Shown here in pieces: positions 13,201-22,464 of a stretch of 64,000 bases of DNA. Under the pieces are notes generated by a model, which saw only the letters and a list, made by a program, of their open reading frames with translations, was not told the DNA's origin and did not search any database. The stretch is from Dromiciops gliroides (lineage: Eukaryota; Chordata; Mammalia; Microbiotheria; Microbiotheriidae). Position 1 is the first letter of the stretch. Each line of letters opens with the position of its first letter. The position numbers were made by a program, and so were the translations under genes. The stretch lies in assembly GCF_019393635.1 (NCBI RefSeq), contig NC_057861.1, positions 60,372,532 through 60,436,531 on the forward strand. The letters are read 5' to 3'.

Positions 13201-16200
13201 ACAAATAGATACAGTGCTTATCATGCATGAGTACCAGCAGAAAAACATAGGTGTTCTGTGATGGACCACACTTGATTATTGGTTCTCTTCTGTGCTAGGT
13301 TGGTATGTTTAATGTTACTTCAGTCTCTTGACTATTTGACTATTCAGTCTGAATATATATGTCTCTTTCTCTCCTAATATCTCCTCCATTGGTAGTCCTG
13401 ACCTCTGAGGAAGAAGAGATGGTGGCTGTGGAGCTGGCCTCACCCCCACTCCCAAAGAAGAGTGCTCTTCCACCTGGGCAGCTAGAGCAGACCACCAGCA
13501 GGTTGGGTAACAAGATGTCTCCAGAGATCCCCCATGGGAGCAAACAAGAGCCCCCAGATCTCAAGGGTGAGTTTCTTTTTCATCTGAGGCAACTGAGGGA
13601 GGGTATTGAGTAGAGATTCTCCACTTCCTCCCTTCCCCACATATGCACTTTGTACTTTTTAGAGGTTGTTAGTCATTTACTTTGGTAAATTCCCACTGAG
13701 GGTCATTCATTTAGGGATTTCATTGTGAGGCAACCAGCCTTCTGCTTAGGAATTCTCCTCTTTGCCAGTCAGAGTGGCTGGTAACCAGCCCAAGAATTCA
13801 GTACTATAGCAATTCTGCAGCTAGCCAATTGGTTATCTCCTCTACTATCCTCATGTAAAGATGGCCCTCCAAGGTGCCACCTCAGGTGTTTTCTCTTCCT
13901 AGCCTGAACTCATGTGCCTGCCCGTTCTATGTCTGTTGTCTCTTTCTTGATTTTCAGCTCAGAATCTGACAACATGTGAGGTGTGTGGTGCTTGTTTTGA
14001 GACCCGAAAAGGCCTTTCCAGCCATGCGCGCTCCCACCTGCGTCAGCTAGGTGTGGCTGAGTCTGAAAGTAGCGGAGCCCCCATCGACCTGCTGTACGAG
14101 CTGATGAAACAGAAAGGAAAACCTGACAGCAGCCCCCTGCCCCCGCCCCTGGCCAAGAAATCCGGCTCCCCGAAGGAGGCGATCGCTGCCTCTTCCCGCC
14201 CAGGCCTGCTGACCCTCAGCAAGGCAGTTGACAGACCCCCTGAGCTCCCCATCAACAAGGCCATCAAGTCACCCCCTGGCTTCTCATCCAAGGGCCTTTC
14301 CCACCCACCAGGCTCCCCTCTCCTCAAGAAGGTGCCGCCTACCTTGTCGGGGTCCCCCCCACCCAAGAACCCTGAGGACAAGAGCCCCAAGCTGCCCCTG
14401 AGCCCCCTGTCAGGCTCCCCGAAGGCGCAGTGGCCCCAGCCAGAGGATGAGGGGCCCCTGAACCTCAGTGAGTTGGGATTTTTTAAGCTGGGTAAGGTCA
14501 AGGAAGTTTGGGAGGTGGGACAGTTGGAAAGAAGGGATTGGTGGTGGGGAGGGGGATGATATGTGGCTGTTAGGAGGCCAGATTTAAGAGCAGAACTGAC
14601 TCCTCTTTCCCCTAGGGGGGAGTTTCAGCTTGAGCACTTGCCAGTCAGGTTAGCCTGTGCATCTATGATTGAAGGCTAGGATGGAGTAGCTTGTCCTGTG
14701 GCACCATAGGTACCACTTGTTCTCATCCCCCACTGCTTTTCTTTGCTGTTGGCCCCTTGGGCTGCAGCTACTGAGTGGGGCCATCTCTCTCATGTTCCTG
14801 ATCTTCCCCTGGGCCTGAGACCTGGGAGGCAGATATTCAGACATCCAGGTTCCCCTCCTCCTGGGTTCTGTCTGTTGATCCTTCCCTGTCCTGCAGCCTG
14901 GCTCCTTACATTGTGCATCAACTTGGTCTTTTTCCCCTTGGTGACAAAGAAACTCCAGGTCTGTGTGAGGCTAGCAAGGGCTCCTCTTATTCCGCTGGTA
15001 GCCCAGTTTTACCACTGTGGTGATGGAGACCGTAGGGGGCCCCTGGACTCATTTGCACAAAGAGTACCAGAGTCAGGGCAGCTCTTCCTTCTCCTGGCCC
15101 TCTGCTGGCCTTCCCATGTCCGGAGAACCCTTGTTGGGGCTCTGTGCCCTAGGGCAGACCTCTTCTTTTGAGAGTTGGCTGCAACCTTCTGGGTTAGTTG
15201 AGCTCTCAAAGAAGAGCCACTGGGTTTGATTCCCTGCGAGAGCCCAGTGCAGCTCTTGCTGACCCTCCCACCCTAGTCCCCTGTTAGTGCTTTACTTCTA
15301 CTTGAGTGTGGTTAGGGAACGTATAGGTGCACCAACTAACGAGCATCCTTTGTGAGGCTAGGACAGCATTGTGAGGCACAGAGCCAGCATTGAAGAACCA
15401 ACCCTAGTCCTGAGAGGGCAGGTGAACACCTACAGCTCTATCTCCTCTATCTGGGCCTGTCACCCAGCTAATTCTGCCTCCTTAACTCCGCCAATACCGT
15501 TGCTTTCCAACCATTCCCTTCCCATGGGTGCATGGGGTTCCCTCTGTCAGCTGTTGTGCTTGGTTATATGCCACTCCCTAGGTCTGGGCTCTTGGCTTTG
15601 ACCCAGGCAGCACACCCTGTCCTGCATGGCATCCTGTGACTGGAGCCTTGGGCCCAGGGTCCAAGTTTGTATGGACATGGTGAGGGGCTCAGCAATATCA
15701 AACCCTTCAGACTTCCATTCAAATGAACTACTGCCCCTCACTCTGAAATGATGGAGCTTTTGTCTTCATATTCTTGATGTACAGAGTTGGATCCCCGGGG
15801 GGTATTGTCCCTGGGCTTCTCAAGGGAAGGAGAGGTTAAAACAACCTCTGCAAATGACTCTGGTTAAAATCTCTAGTCCTGAGTGTCTCCTACAGTCAAG
15901 GAACCAACCAGATTCTGTGGCTTTTACTATTTTTTGCCAGGAATTCTGGCTGAAACAGACTCAGTCTTCTGGACCTTCCACTGCCGTGGCTCCCCAGGGC
16001 CTGGCTGGGGTAGGAACAATAGTTTCCCCTTCCCTGGGGGACCAGCAACATGGCCCCAGGGGAGCGGGCATGGTGACCCCCCCTATGTTTTGTCTCCGCA
16101 GCTTTAGATAGTGATTCGGGCAGAGAGCTTGATTGCCAGTTGTGCGGGGCCTGGTTTGAGACCAGAAAGGGCCTGTCCAGTCACGCCAGAGCCCACCTGC

Positions 16201-19200
16201 GCCACCTGGGGGTGAGCGACCCGGATGCCAAGGGATCCCCCATAGACGTGCTTCACGAGCTCATCAAGAGCGACGGCTTCCAGACCCGCCTCCCGGCAGA
16301 GCGGGAGTTGCTGGCAGAGCCTGGGCGGTCTGGCCTTTCGGCCCTCCGGCCCTCGGCCACGGCTCTCTCACTGCTCTCCCCCCCGCCCGCCAAGAAGCCC
16401 AAACCGAGGGCGTCGGGTGAGGCCAGCCTTCGGGGGAAGCAGGATCTCTCTGCCAGCATATTCTGGGCCTCAGACGTGGAGCTGTCTCCTCTCAATCTCT
16501 GTAGGTTCTCTCTTCCACTGTCTCTTCTCCCCTCCAGTCCCTGTCTCCCCCTTGGGGGTCCAGGGAAACTTTTATCACTTCCCATTTGAGGGAAGGGCAC
16601 AGGAAGGTCCTTCGTGTGGCTGGGCTATTCTTTGCCCAGGGGCCTGGGTTGTGATTGACTAGGAGGCTATTAACTATCTGTGGCCCTAATTGCCTGCCTC
16701 CTTTGGGAGGGGACACTGTGTTTATGGGGGCTCTCCTGGGAGGGGAACCCTTGGTTGGGTCTCCATTGAGGGGGCCATTCCCCTGTCTTTGGGGTTTCCC
16801 CTGCTCAGGTTCTCATCTTTGCCGACTGTGGCCATTCTTTGCCTTCTGAAGTCCCCCGGGCCCTGTGATCATGTGGAGGGCGGTGTGGGCAGTTGTATCC
16901 TCTACTTCAGAGGTCTCTTCTAATGACGGCACTGGCTGCTCATTCAGGACCAACCACATTTTAGGGAGTTTGGTCACCACGGAGGATTCTGAGTCTCCAA
17001 AACAAGAGCAACTTGAAGGCTGCTGGCAAAGTCCTGTGAGCCAAAGCCCTATCGGCCTTCCTCCTTTACACCAGTGACCCTCCTCCAGCCCTATTGACAA
17101 ATGGCAAGATAGGTGGAGATCGCAGGAACTGGCTTGCAGGGGCAGCTTGCTTCAAGTGCCTTCCTATGGGGAGCATCTCTCATCCCCATCTCCTGAATCC
17201 CTATTCTCTCTGTCCCTCCCTGCTTCCTGCCACCCTGCTCAGGTAGCTTTCTATGACCCTTTCCTATTGCAGTCCTGAATCAGCTAACTGATCTCCTCTT
17301 ATCCTTGGTTGGCTAGGAGTATCTGATGAAGGGAGAGTTAGGGGTGGGGGTGGTAAGGATTTTGGTGATCAACCCTAGCCACTGTTGCCAGTAACCCTTC
17401 TTCCTTTCTCCTCTTCCTGCAGCATCAGGCCCAGAGCCAGTCAGGGACATCCGTTGTGAGTTCTGTGGCGAGTTCTTTGAGAATCGAAAAGGTCTATCAA
17501 GCCATGCACGCTCCCACCTGCGGCAGATGGGAGTGACAGAGTGGTACGTCAACGGCTCGCCCATTGACACCCTGCGAGAAATCCTGAAGCGCCGGACCCA
17601 GCCTCGGGCTGGAGGACCTCCCAACCCAACCTTGCCAGGCCCAAAGGGACTGGCCAAGGCAATGGGTGGGGGCCCTGGTGGCTCCCTGGAGGCCCGAAGT
17701 GCTTCGGAACTGCATGTACCTCCCCCTCCCAAGAAACTACAGCCGTCTAGCAGCCCCCTGGGCCATTCACCAACCACCTCTCCGCCACCAACTGCTCGGA
17801 AGATGTTCCCTGGTCTGCCACCTCCCTCCCTCCAGAAGAAACTGAAGCCTGACCAGATGCGGATGGAGATCAAACGGGAGATGTTGGCTGGAAGCCTGCA
17901 CAGTGAAGGCCACCCATCTGATGGACCCTGGTCACCTCGTGAGGACATGGCACCCCTGAATCTATGTAAGTTTTCCCCCTGAACGGTGGGGAGGGAGGGA
18001 AGAGTAGAAGGTAGTCAAACCCATAGAAATCTGGGACCCTGCTAAGAATAGGACTGGAAGGTGCCCACCTTCTTAATGGCCAGGAGAGCCAAGGCAATGA
18101 AGAGAACCCTTTCCCTATTAAGGGAGACCTACTAAGTTAATACTTTTAAAATCTGGCTGCCACTGACTCAGGGTCCCGTGGGCATTACTAACTGAGTGTG
18201 ATCATGGTAAGCACAAGAAGTCACTAGACAAGGGAGTAGACATGCTATACTTTCCTTGACTAGAATCTCTCAAGGCTCTTCTGGAGTGCTTGGGCTCAGA
18301 AAGGGCAGGAACCAGGGCCTAACGTAGATCCGAGGCTCAAGGGCAGTTAAGTCAGACGCTGAAGGGAGGAGAGCTTTGTTTTGGGGAATCAGAGCAAGCC
18401 CCTAGGAACCCTTCCTAGAACAACCACCAACCTATCAGGAGGTCTAGGCCTGGATAAGGAAGCCTAGGGGAGCATAGCTTTCACACCATTAGGTGTGCTT
18501 GTCACCCAATGCCTCTGGAAGTTCCCCACATCCCTCCTCTTCCCTCTTTTCCTGCAGCTTCCCGGGCTGAGCCGGTCCGGGACATCCGCTGTGAGTTCTG
18601 TGGTGAGTTCTTTGAGAACCGCAAGGGCCTATCAAGCCATGCACGCTCCCACCTGCGACAGATGGGGGTGACCGAGTGGTCAGTTAATGGTTCTCCCATT
18701 GACACTCTTCGAGAGATCCTAAAGAAGAAGGCCAAACCATGTCTCATTAAGAAGGAACCTGCTGCAGGCGAACTGCCCTCACCCCTGGGTGAGGATGGGC
18801 CCAAATCCCCTGGGAAGGTGCTTCAGGCCCTGTCTCTGACCCCATTGGCCGGTCGTCCAGGCAAACCTGGGCCTGGCTCTGCCAATGTCCCCCGGGAGAT
18901 GAGCCTTTCGCCTCTTGCCACCAAGCCATCTACTGGTTTCCTCACCCCCATGGCATTAAAGCGGCCACTGCCTGAAGACCGACTTCTCTCTGGGGAAATG
19001 AAGCCTAAGACCTATATACAGACCGAGCTGCCCTTCAAGACCAAGACCATTCATGACAAAAGCTCACACACTTGTAAGTCTGGAGTTGGTGGGGCTGAAT
19101 GAGGAGTGGGAATTTGCACGATGTGACCACTGGTCACCCATCCAACCTTTGATTCTTTGTAGCTCAGAGGTGAAGGTGGGTGGGTTCTCTTCATGGGTAG

Positions 19201-22200
19201 TGAGACCCCTGGGGGATGTAGAGTAAGGGCTAGATATTTAGATCCCTAGTTCATCTCTCCACCTGCCTTGCAGCAGGCCATCTTTCTGTCCTGTGTACCT
19301 CACACTGGGGCTTCTAGAGTGGTGGTATCTCTCATCAAGCCCCAGAGGTGCCTGGGTATCCTGTGGGTGGTATAGTGCCTATGGGAAGGTTATCTCGGCA
19401 GAAATATTTCCTAGAGTCAAAGCTACACAAATGTGGTGCAAGGTAAATGTGGGGTTTTCCCTGAGTCCAGAGGCATTGGAACAGCTGTTTTCTCACAGTC
19501 CATTCTAGCTGCCTCCTAACAACTGACATTGACATAATGCATTAAGTTTGCCAAACACATGTTATACTCAGTTCCACTCTGTGAGGCAGGCCCTAAGAGT
19601 AGAGCCGTCTCCAGACTGTAGAGGATAAAACAAGCTCCCTGAAATGAGTTAAGTTGGCTTTGGTGGCATAGCTAGCCAGTGTCAGAGGCAGGATTCAAAT
19701 CTGGGTTGGCTCTGAACTCCTTCAGTGGCACCCCTGCCCTCATCCTCCCCTCTTTTTCTGCCCACAGCCAGTGAGGCCTGTTGTGAGCTGTGTGGCCTCT
19801 ATTTTGAGAACCGGAAGGCACTGGCCAGCCACGCTCGGGCTCACCTGCGACAATTTGGGGTGACAGAGTGGTGTGTGAATGGCTCCCCAATTGAGACCCT
19901 GAGTGAGTGGATCAAGCACAGACCCCAGAAGGTGGGGGCCTACCGAAGCTACATCCAGGGTGGCCGGCCCTTCACCAAGAAGTTCCGTAACTCAGGCCAC
20001 GGGCGAGATGGGGACAAACGAGTGCCCTCACTTGGCTCCCAACAGCCTCACCCTAGTGAACAAGAACCTGGGTGGTGAGCTGGGGCCTGGGGAAGTGGGC
20101 CGCACTGGAGATGGTGGTGAGCGGACCCCTGGCATCACCTTTGGCTTTGGTCAAAGCAGAGGAACACCAGCGTCAAACATCCAATAGTGAGTGTTGAGCT
20201 TTGATCAGCAGGGTGGTGGGAGGTTCTTCTTACTAGATCCCTCCTTAGTTGTGTGAGTGGGCAATGGGGGTTTCTCAGCCAAGTCCTCTCCCCTTATGGT
20301 GCTCCAGCTGGTACTTTGGGGGTGGGGCTTGGATCTCTAAAGTTGGAGGGCTGGGAATCAGGGATGGCTGGTCTAACTTGGACACAGTAGAACTTGAGTT
20401 AGGCTCCCATCTCTTCCTCTTATTGGAAAATTCAGCTCTTTTCTTCTATTAGCATGGAGTTTTTTCTGCTACAGGGAGCCATTACCGGGCTTGTGGAGTT
20501 TGGATGCCTTTTTACCCTTCTCTTGAATTCAGAGCCTTTTTCTCCCAGGATCCAGGGCTCTTATTTCCTCTTAATTTTCAGTTTCCCCAAACTGGTCTTC
20601 TTGCAGGAAGCTCAGCCCATCTTTCTTTTCCCCATCTTGTCTGGTTGGGACTTTGTATGCTGTATGTGTACAGGGTACATGGGAGGTTTTGAACAATGGG
20701 GATCACCAGGCCTGCCTTGCTTGTCTGGAGTTGATTCCCATCCCCCCCCTCTCCATGGGTCGAATTTTGAGCGAAGGACCAAGCCCGACCTCTGGATACC
20801 AACTCCAACTCGGGGGGCGGAGATGAGTGACTTTCAGCAGAAGCTGGGGAAGTGCGGACAGCCACCCTCCAGAGTAAGGCCCTGTCCCCTCACTAGTCCC
20901 CCGCCCTCCCCAGACATCTTTGGTGAAGTTTGTGGGCAACATCTACACTCTGAAATGCAGGTATGTTACTCCAGGAAACATTGGATTTGGGGAGGGCGGG
21001 CTGCTGTGAATTTTCTTAGGGGCATCCTAGCTCTCAACTGTTTAGGGTCTGGTTTCTGTGGAGTTAGACATAAGGGCAAAACCTATACTTCTCCAAGACC
21101 TCAAGTTGGTATGTAAACTCTGCCTCTACTTTCTTCCCTTCATTTTTCTAGGCCTCTGGGCAAGGAATAATAGTTCCATCCAACTTTGGCTCCTTGTAGT
21201 TCTTTGCTCTCGACATCAGTAGAGAACCAGCTGGGGATCCTTGGGTGTAGTCATTAATGCTCAGAGTGGCCACCTGTCAAGTGCCTCTCTGATAGTTTAG
21301 GAGGAGGAAATCCTGCAGATCTACATGACTGGGACACCTTGTAAGCCAAAACAGGGTCAGAAAATTAATGCCTTTTCAAGACTTATTCCACTCCTATTCT
21401 TGTCTAGAAACACTGAAGCTGTTCTTCCCTAGAACTCTTACTCCTTAGCCTTAAACTGAATCCTCCACTCAGGCAGTTCTCATGATTTGTATAATTAGCT
21501 GTTGTGTGGCAAAGCTAATATTTGAATGAGGCTGAGCAATTTCTCTCACTGTCCTCTAAATGCCGTCTCTAATTTGTCTATCCCAGGGTCTCTAACCCTG
21601 GGCCTCCAATGCTCACCTTATTTTTTTTTATTCTTCTTAAAAACCTTATTATCAGTTCTAAATTCTCTCCATCCCTTCACCCTCTCCACCACCAGTGAGA
21701 AGGCAAGAAATACGCTGCCCATTTTGCATGTGAAGTCATTCAAAACATATTTCCCACATTAGCCATGTTGCAGGGGGAGGAAAGGCAAGAAAAATAAAGA
21801 ATGTGAAAAAAAATGTGTTACCTCTGTACTCAGAGTTCTTCAGTTGGCTATCTGAATGTGGAATAGCATTTTTCATCCTGAGTCCTTCTGGAATTACTTG
21901 CATGAATTATTTAAACTTTTTTTATAATTGTGTTTCAGCATAATTAGTTCCTTTAAAATATTATATATCCTTAGGACACTTAAAAAGCATCATTCTGAGA
22001 AGGGGGACCATTGGGTTCCACACCAGACTGCCCAAGTAATAAGACAGATCTACCCCATGTTTTGTGACGATCCTGGTACAATAGCTCAGTCTCAGGTTAA
22101 TAAATAGAAAGGCAGCCAAGGTGCCAACTTCAGGCAGTTAAGGTTAGCCCTGGAACTTCAGAGCACAGGGCCCTGTGTGGGGTGTGGGGTGTGTGCCACA

Positions 22201-22464
22201 TGTGCAGGTCTAAGGCAGGTGTGTGGGGAGGGCGGGGTCTTCTCTGCCCTTCTGAGTGCCAGGAGGGTCCGGGGCCCCTCCCTGAATGCTTGGGCTTTCC
22301 TATACAGGTTCTGCGAAGTGGAGTTCCAGGGTCCCCTCTCCATCCAGGAGGAGTGGGTACGGCATCTCCAGAGGCACATCCTGGAAATGAACTTCTCCAA
22401 AGCAGAGCCCCGGCCAGTGGAGCCTGAGGCCCGTGAGGCACAGACAGTGGCAGAGGCTCAGTAA
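1124..22464 (+). CDS. WIZ: WIZ, widely interspaced zinc finger protein (gene span of visible exons)
   Basis: WIZ is a nuclear C2H2 zinc-finger protein. From knowledge of the family it stabilises the G9a/GLP (EHMT2/EHMT1) H3K9 methyltransferase complex on chromatin and links it to CtBP co-repressors. Visible coding exons, joined by phase-compatible AG/GT sites: 1124-1202 (probable), 3632-6120, 6820-7182, 13396-13566, 13958-14467, 16102-16500, 17423-17965, 18558-19073, 19778-20186, about 20757-20960 and 22308-22464. I recognised it from the repeated finger with CxxC, GLSSHAR and HLRxxGV, followed by GSPIDxLxEl, and from the C-terminal NIYTLKCRFCEVEFQG region. The first exon of the long form is not seen and probably lies upstream. 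The frame is clean to about 19.1 kb and broken by small indels in the last part. Confidence 0.95.
1718..1965 (+). repeat. MIR, nearly complete
   Basis: TGGTGTAGTGGAAAGAGACC head, AGCTGTGTGATTATGGGCAA core, TCATCTGTAAAATGGGG and GTTGTTGTGAGGAGAG tail segments. Confidence 0.85.
2290..2410 (-). repeat. MIR, reverse
   Basis: GCTGAGGAAACAGACTCAGA, GACTTGCCCAAAGTCACAG: MIR read on the opposite strand. Confidence 0.7.
2420..2540 (+). repeat. Pyrimidine-rich (CCTT)n simple repeat
   Basis: A C/T-only stretch with CTTCCTTCCTTTCC-type units, in the WIZ intron before the large exon. Confidence 0.85.
3374..3530 (+). repeat. MIR/THER1-like SINE
   Basis: CTGTGTGACCTTGGGCAAGT core and GGTTGAACTAAAAGATCTCT tail. 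It ends about 100 bases before the large WIZ exon. Confidence 0.75.
3632..6120 (+). CDS. WIZ: WIZ large exon with five C2H2 fingers
   Basis: An unbroken 2.49-kb exon with acceptor ttctttgcag before 3632 and donor gtagta at 6121. The first third is low-complexity and Pro/Gly/Glu-rich. Fingers start near 4529 (YTCIECSIYF), 4640 (HSCSECGWAF), 4787 (LQCPKCVFG, atypical spacing), 5018 (HSCILCGFPA) and 5950 (RKCPYCPDRF). The last is followed by HVRGHLNRVGV, the same finger-plus-extension design as the core WIZ fingers. The segment at 5200-5900 is conserved-looking but has no domain I can name. The exon ends in a Lys-rich run (QKKKKK). It is present only in long WIZ isoforms in known mammals. A nine-A run inside it is intact in frame. 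Confidence 0.9.
6820..7182 (+). CDS. WIZ: WIZ exon, finger MRCEFCGAGFDTRAGLSSH
   Basis: Acceptor ctctccacag before 6820, donor gtaaga at 7183, length 363 nt, phase 1 at both ends. The terminal G of the large exon plus TT gives a Val codon, so the join reads QKKKKKVANFDPSTF. It has one C2H2 finger (CEFC ... HARAH) followed by LRDFGITNWELTISPINILKELL, then a Gly/Pro-rich tail ending IYRD. The GITNW...SPINILKEL segment is the extended helix that follows each WIZ finger. Confidence 0.9.
7183..10300 (+). other. WIZ intron, repeats only
   Basis: No exon found. It holds a fragment near 7660-7800 of an ancient interspersed repeat (core GAGTGACATGATCAG), a fragment at 8370-8460 of another (GCGCTGTGTTAAGCACTAGGG), and a simple A-rich/(ACC)n patch at 9743-9789. 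Short open frames here have no coding signature. Confidence 0.6.
10821..10912 (+). repeat. Polypurine (GGGA/GGAAA)n tract
   Basis: About 90 bases of almost pure purine on the + strand, made of GGGAGGGAAAGG-type units. It lies about 210 bases upstream of the alternative WIZ start codon. G-tracts of three or more recur many times, so G-quadruplex or triplex formation is plausible. Confidence 0.85.
11124..11394 (+). CDS. WIZ: WIZ alternative first coding exon (short isoform)
   Basis: A Kozak-like AAGATGG starts MAASTAQCRVTKADGR, followed by Ala/Gly-rich and then Ser/Pro-rich sequence with a polyproline run encoded by (CCG)n near 11296-11322. A donor GTGAGG follows at 11395. The exon ends in phase 1 and the next acceptor (13396) is phase 1, so G plus TC gives Val and the frame continues VLTSEEEEMVA. 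It lies in a CpG island. The open frame runs on past the donor, but splicing is favoured. The initiator could instead be the ATG at 13419 in the next exon, as in the known short human isoform starting MVAM. Confidence 0.7.
11296..11322 (+). repeat. WIZ: (CCG)n triplet repeat in WIZ alternative exon
   Basis: A run of CCG/CCA triplets encodes eight or nine consecutive prolines in the frame of the 11124 ATG. Such runs in CpG-island first exons are length-variable in mammals. Confidence 0.8.
12540..12700 (+). repeat. MIR/THER1-like SINE tail
   Basis: CAGTTTTCTTATCTCTAAAA, then GTTAGGCAAGATACCCTC and CCAGCTCTAAATCTATGATT. Confidence 0.65.
13090..13125 (+). repeat. 18-bp tandem duplication
   Basis: Two consecutive near-identical copies of CTAAGATTGTAGGGAGAC differ only at the last base. 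Intronic. Confidence 0.9.
13396..13566 (+). CDS. WIZ: WIZ common exon, start of short core form
   Basis: Acceptor cattggtag before 13396, donor gtgagt at 13567, 171 nt, phase 1-1. It reads VLTSEEEEMVAVELASPP then LPKKS...QLEQTTSRL and ends HGSKQEPPDLK. The internal ATG at 13419 matches the start of the known short human isoform (MVAMDLGSPSLPKKS). Both the 7182 donor and the 11394 donor join here in frame. Confidence 0.9.
13958..14467 (+). CDS. WIZ: WIZ core finger exon (CEVCGACFETRKG)
   Basis: Acceptor gattttcag, donor gtgagt at 14468, 510 nt, phase 1-1. One finger (TTCEVCGACFETRKGLSSH) with HLRQLGVAESESSGAPIDLL, then a Pro/Ser/Lys-rich linker. It ends EDEGPLNL plus a split Ser/Thr codon. 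PLNL(S/T) resembles a CtBP-binding motif of the PxDLS class. Open-frame reading past the donor (SELGFFKLG) is intronic. Confidence 0.93.
16102..16500 (+). CDS. WIZ: WIZ cassette finger exon (CQLCGAWFETRKG)
   Basis: Acceptor gtctccgcag, donor gtaggt at 16501, 399 nt, phase 1-1, so inclusion or skipping keeps the frame. Reads ALDS-like TLDSDSGRELDCQLCGAW, finger, HLRHLGVSDPDAKGSPIDVL, a Pro-rich linker with PPAKKPKP, then IFWASDVELSPLNL. In human this exon belongs to the longer isoforms only. Confidence 0.92.
17423..17965 (+). CDS. WIZ: WIZ core finger exon (CEFCGEFFENRKG, first copy)
   Basis: Acceptor cttcctgcag, donor gtaagt at 17966, 543 nt, phase 1-1. Reads SSGPEPVRDIRCEFCGEFF, finger, HLRQMGVTEWYVNGSPID, then a linker with PPPKKL and a Lys/Glu-rich stretch (QMRMEIKREML), ending EDMAPLNL. 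The finger and its helix are almost identical to those of the next exon, which points to exon duplication. Confidence 0.95.
18558..19073 (+). CDS. WIZ: WIZ core finger exon (CEFCGEFFENRKG, second copy)
   Basis: Acceptor ttttcctgcag, donor gtaagt at 19074, 516 nt, phase 1-1. Reads SSRAEPVRDIRCEFCGEFF, finger, HLRQMGVTEWSVNGSPID, LKKKAKPCLIKKEP (a basic patch with a KKEP sumoylation-like site), a Pro-rich linker, then KTYIQTELPFKTKTIHDK. This is the last WIZ exon that reads through with no frame problem. Confidence 0.95.
19778..20186 (+). CDS. WIZ: WIZ exon with finger CELCGLYFENRKA, frame broken in second half
   Basis: Acceptor tctgcccacag, donor gtgagt at 20187. The first half is clean: SSEACCELCGLYFENRKALA, HLRQFGVTEWCVNGSPIETL, then WIKHRPQKVGAYRSYIQGG and GRPFTKKF. 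Near 20,030 the frame shifts: a sequence that should read SLGLAP appears to have lost one TTGGC of a CTTGGCTTGGC repeat. The literal frame hits TGA at 20076-20078. The conserved reading continues in another frame (GGELGPGEVGRTGDGGERT) and changes again near 20,150, where KAEEHQRQ appears. Either consensus errors or real damage. Confidence 0.85.
20757..20960 (+). CDS. WIZ: WIZ penultimate exon, acceptor unclear, frame shifted
   Basis: Recognised by NFERRTKPD, QQKLG, QPPSRVRP and, in another frame, SLVKFVGNIYTLKC, which matches the human KFERR...RPP...SLVKFVGNIYTLKCR segment. The donor gtatgt at 20961 is good. A pyrimidine tract ends at about 20754, but no AG follows it, so the 3' splice site cannot be placed (nearest upstream AG is near 20730). 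At least one net frame change lies near 20,900, and an apparent compensating pair near 20,845-20,857. Confidence 0.75.
21620..21960 (-). repeat. Possible L1 3' end fragment
   Basis: CACATTAGCCATGTTGCAGG, AGAAAAATAAAGAATGTG and ATTTTTCATCCTGAGTCC resemble marsupial L1 3' sequence read in reverse. It lies in the last WIZ intron. Confidence 0.5.
22308..22464 (+). CDS. WIZ: WIZ terminal coding exon
   Basis: Acceptor cctatacag before 22308. Reads (R)FCEVEFQGPLSIQEEWVRHL then QRHILEMNFSKAEPRP and ends VAEAQ with TAA at 22462-22464. This is the C-terminal finger, the part of WIZ reported to bind the ankyrin/SET region of G9a/GLP. It is clean in frame and close in length to human. Confidence 0.93.

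Noticed and set aside
14043-14501. 152-codon open frame on the - strand
   Set aside because: It is the shadow of the Pro/Ser-rich WIZ finger exon at 13958-14467. No domain, and GC-rich codon bias explains the lack of stops.
17313-17948. 211-codon open frame on the - strand
   Set aside because: Antisense shadow of the WIZ exon 17423-17965; the same repeated sequence recurs as a shadow at 18502-18804, mirroring the duplicated sense exon.
20454-21116. 220-codon open frame on the + strand
   Set aside because: It starts in intron, runs through the WIZ penultimate exon and continues into the next intron. Only the segment to 20960 is coding.
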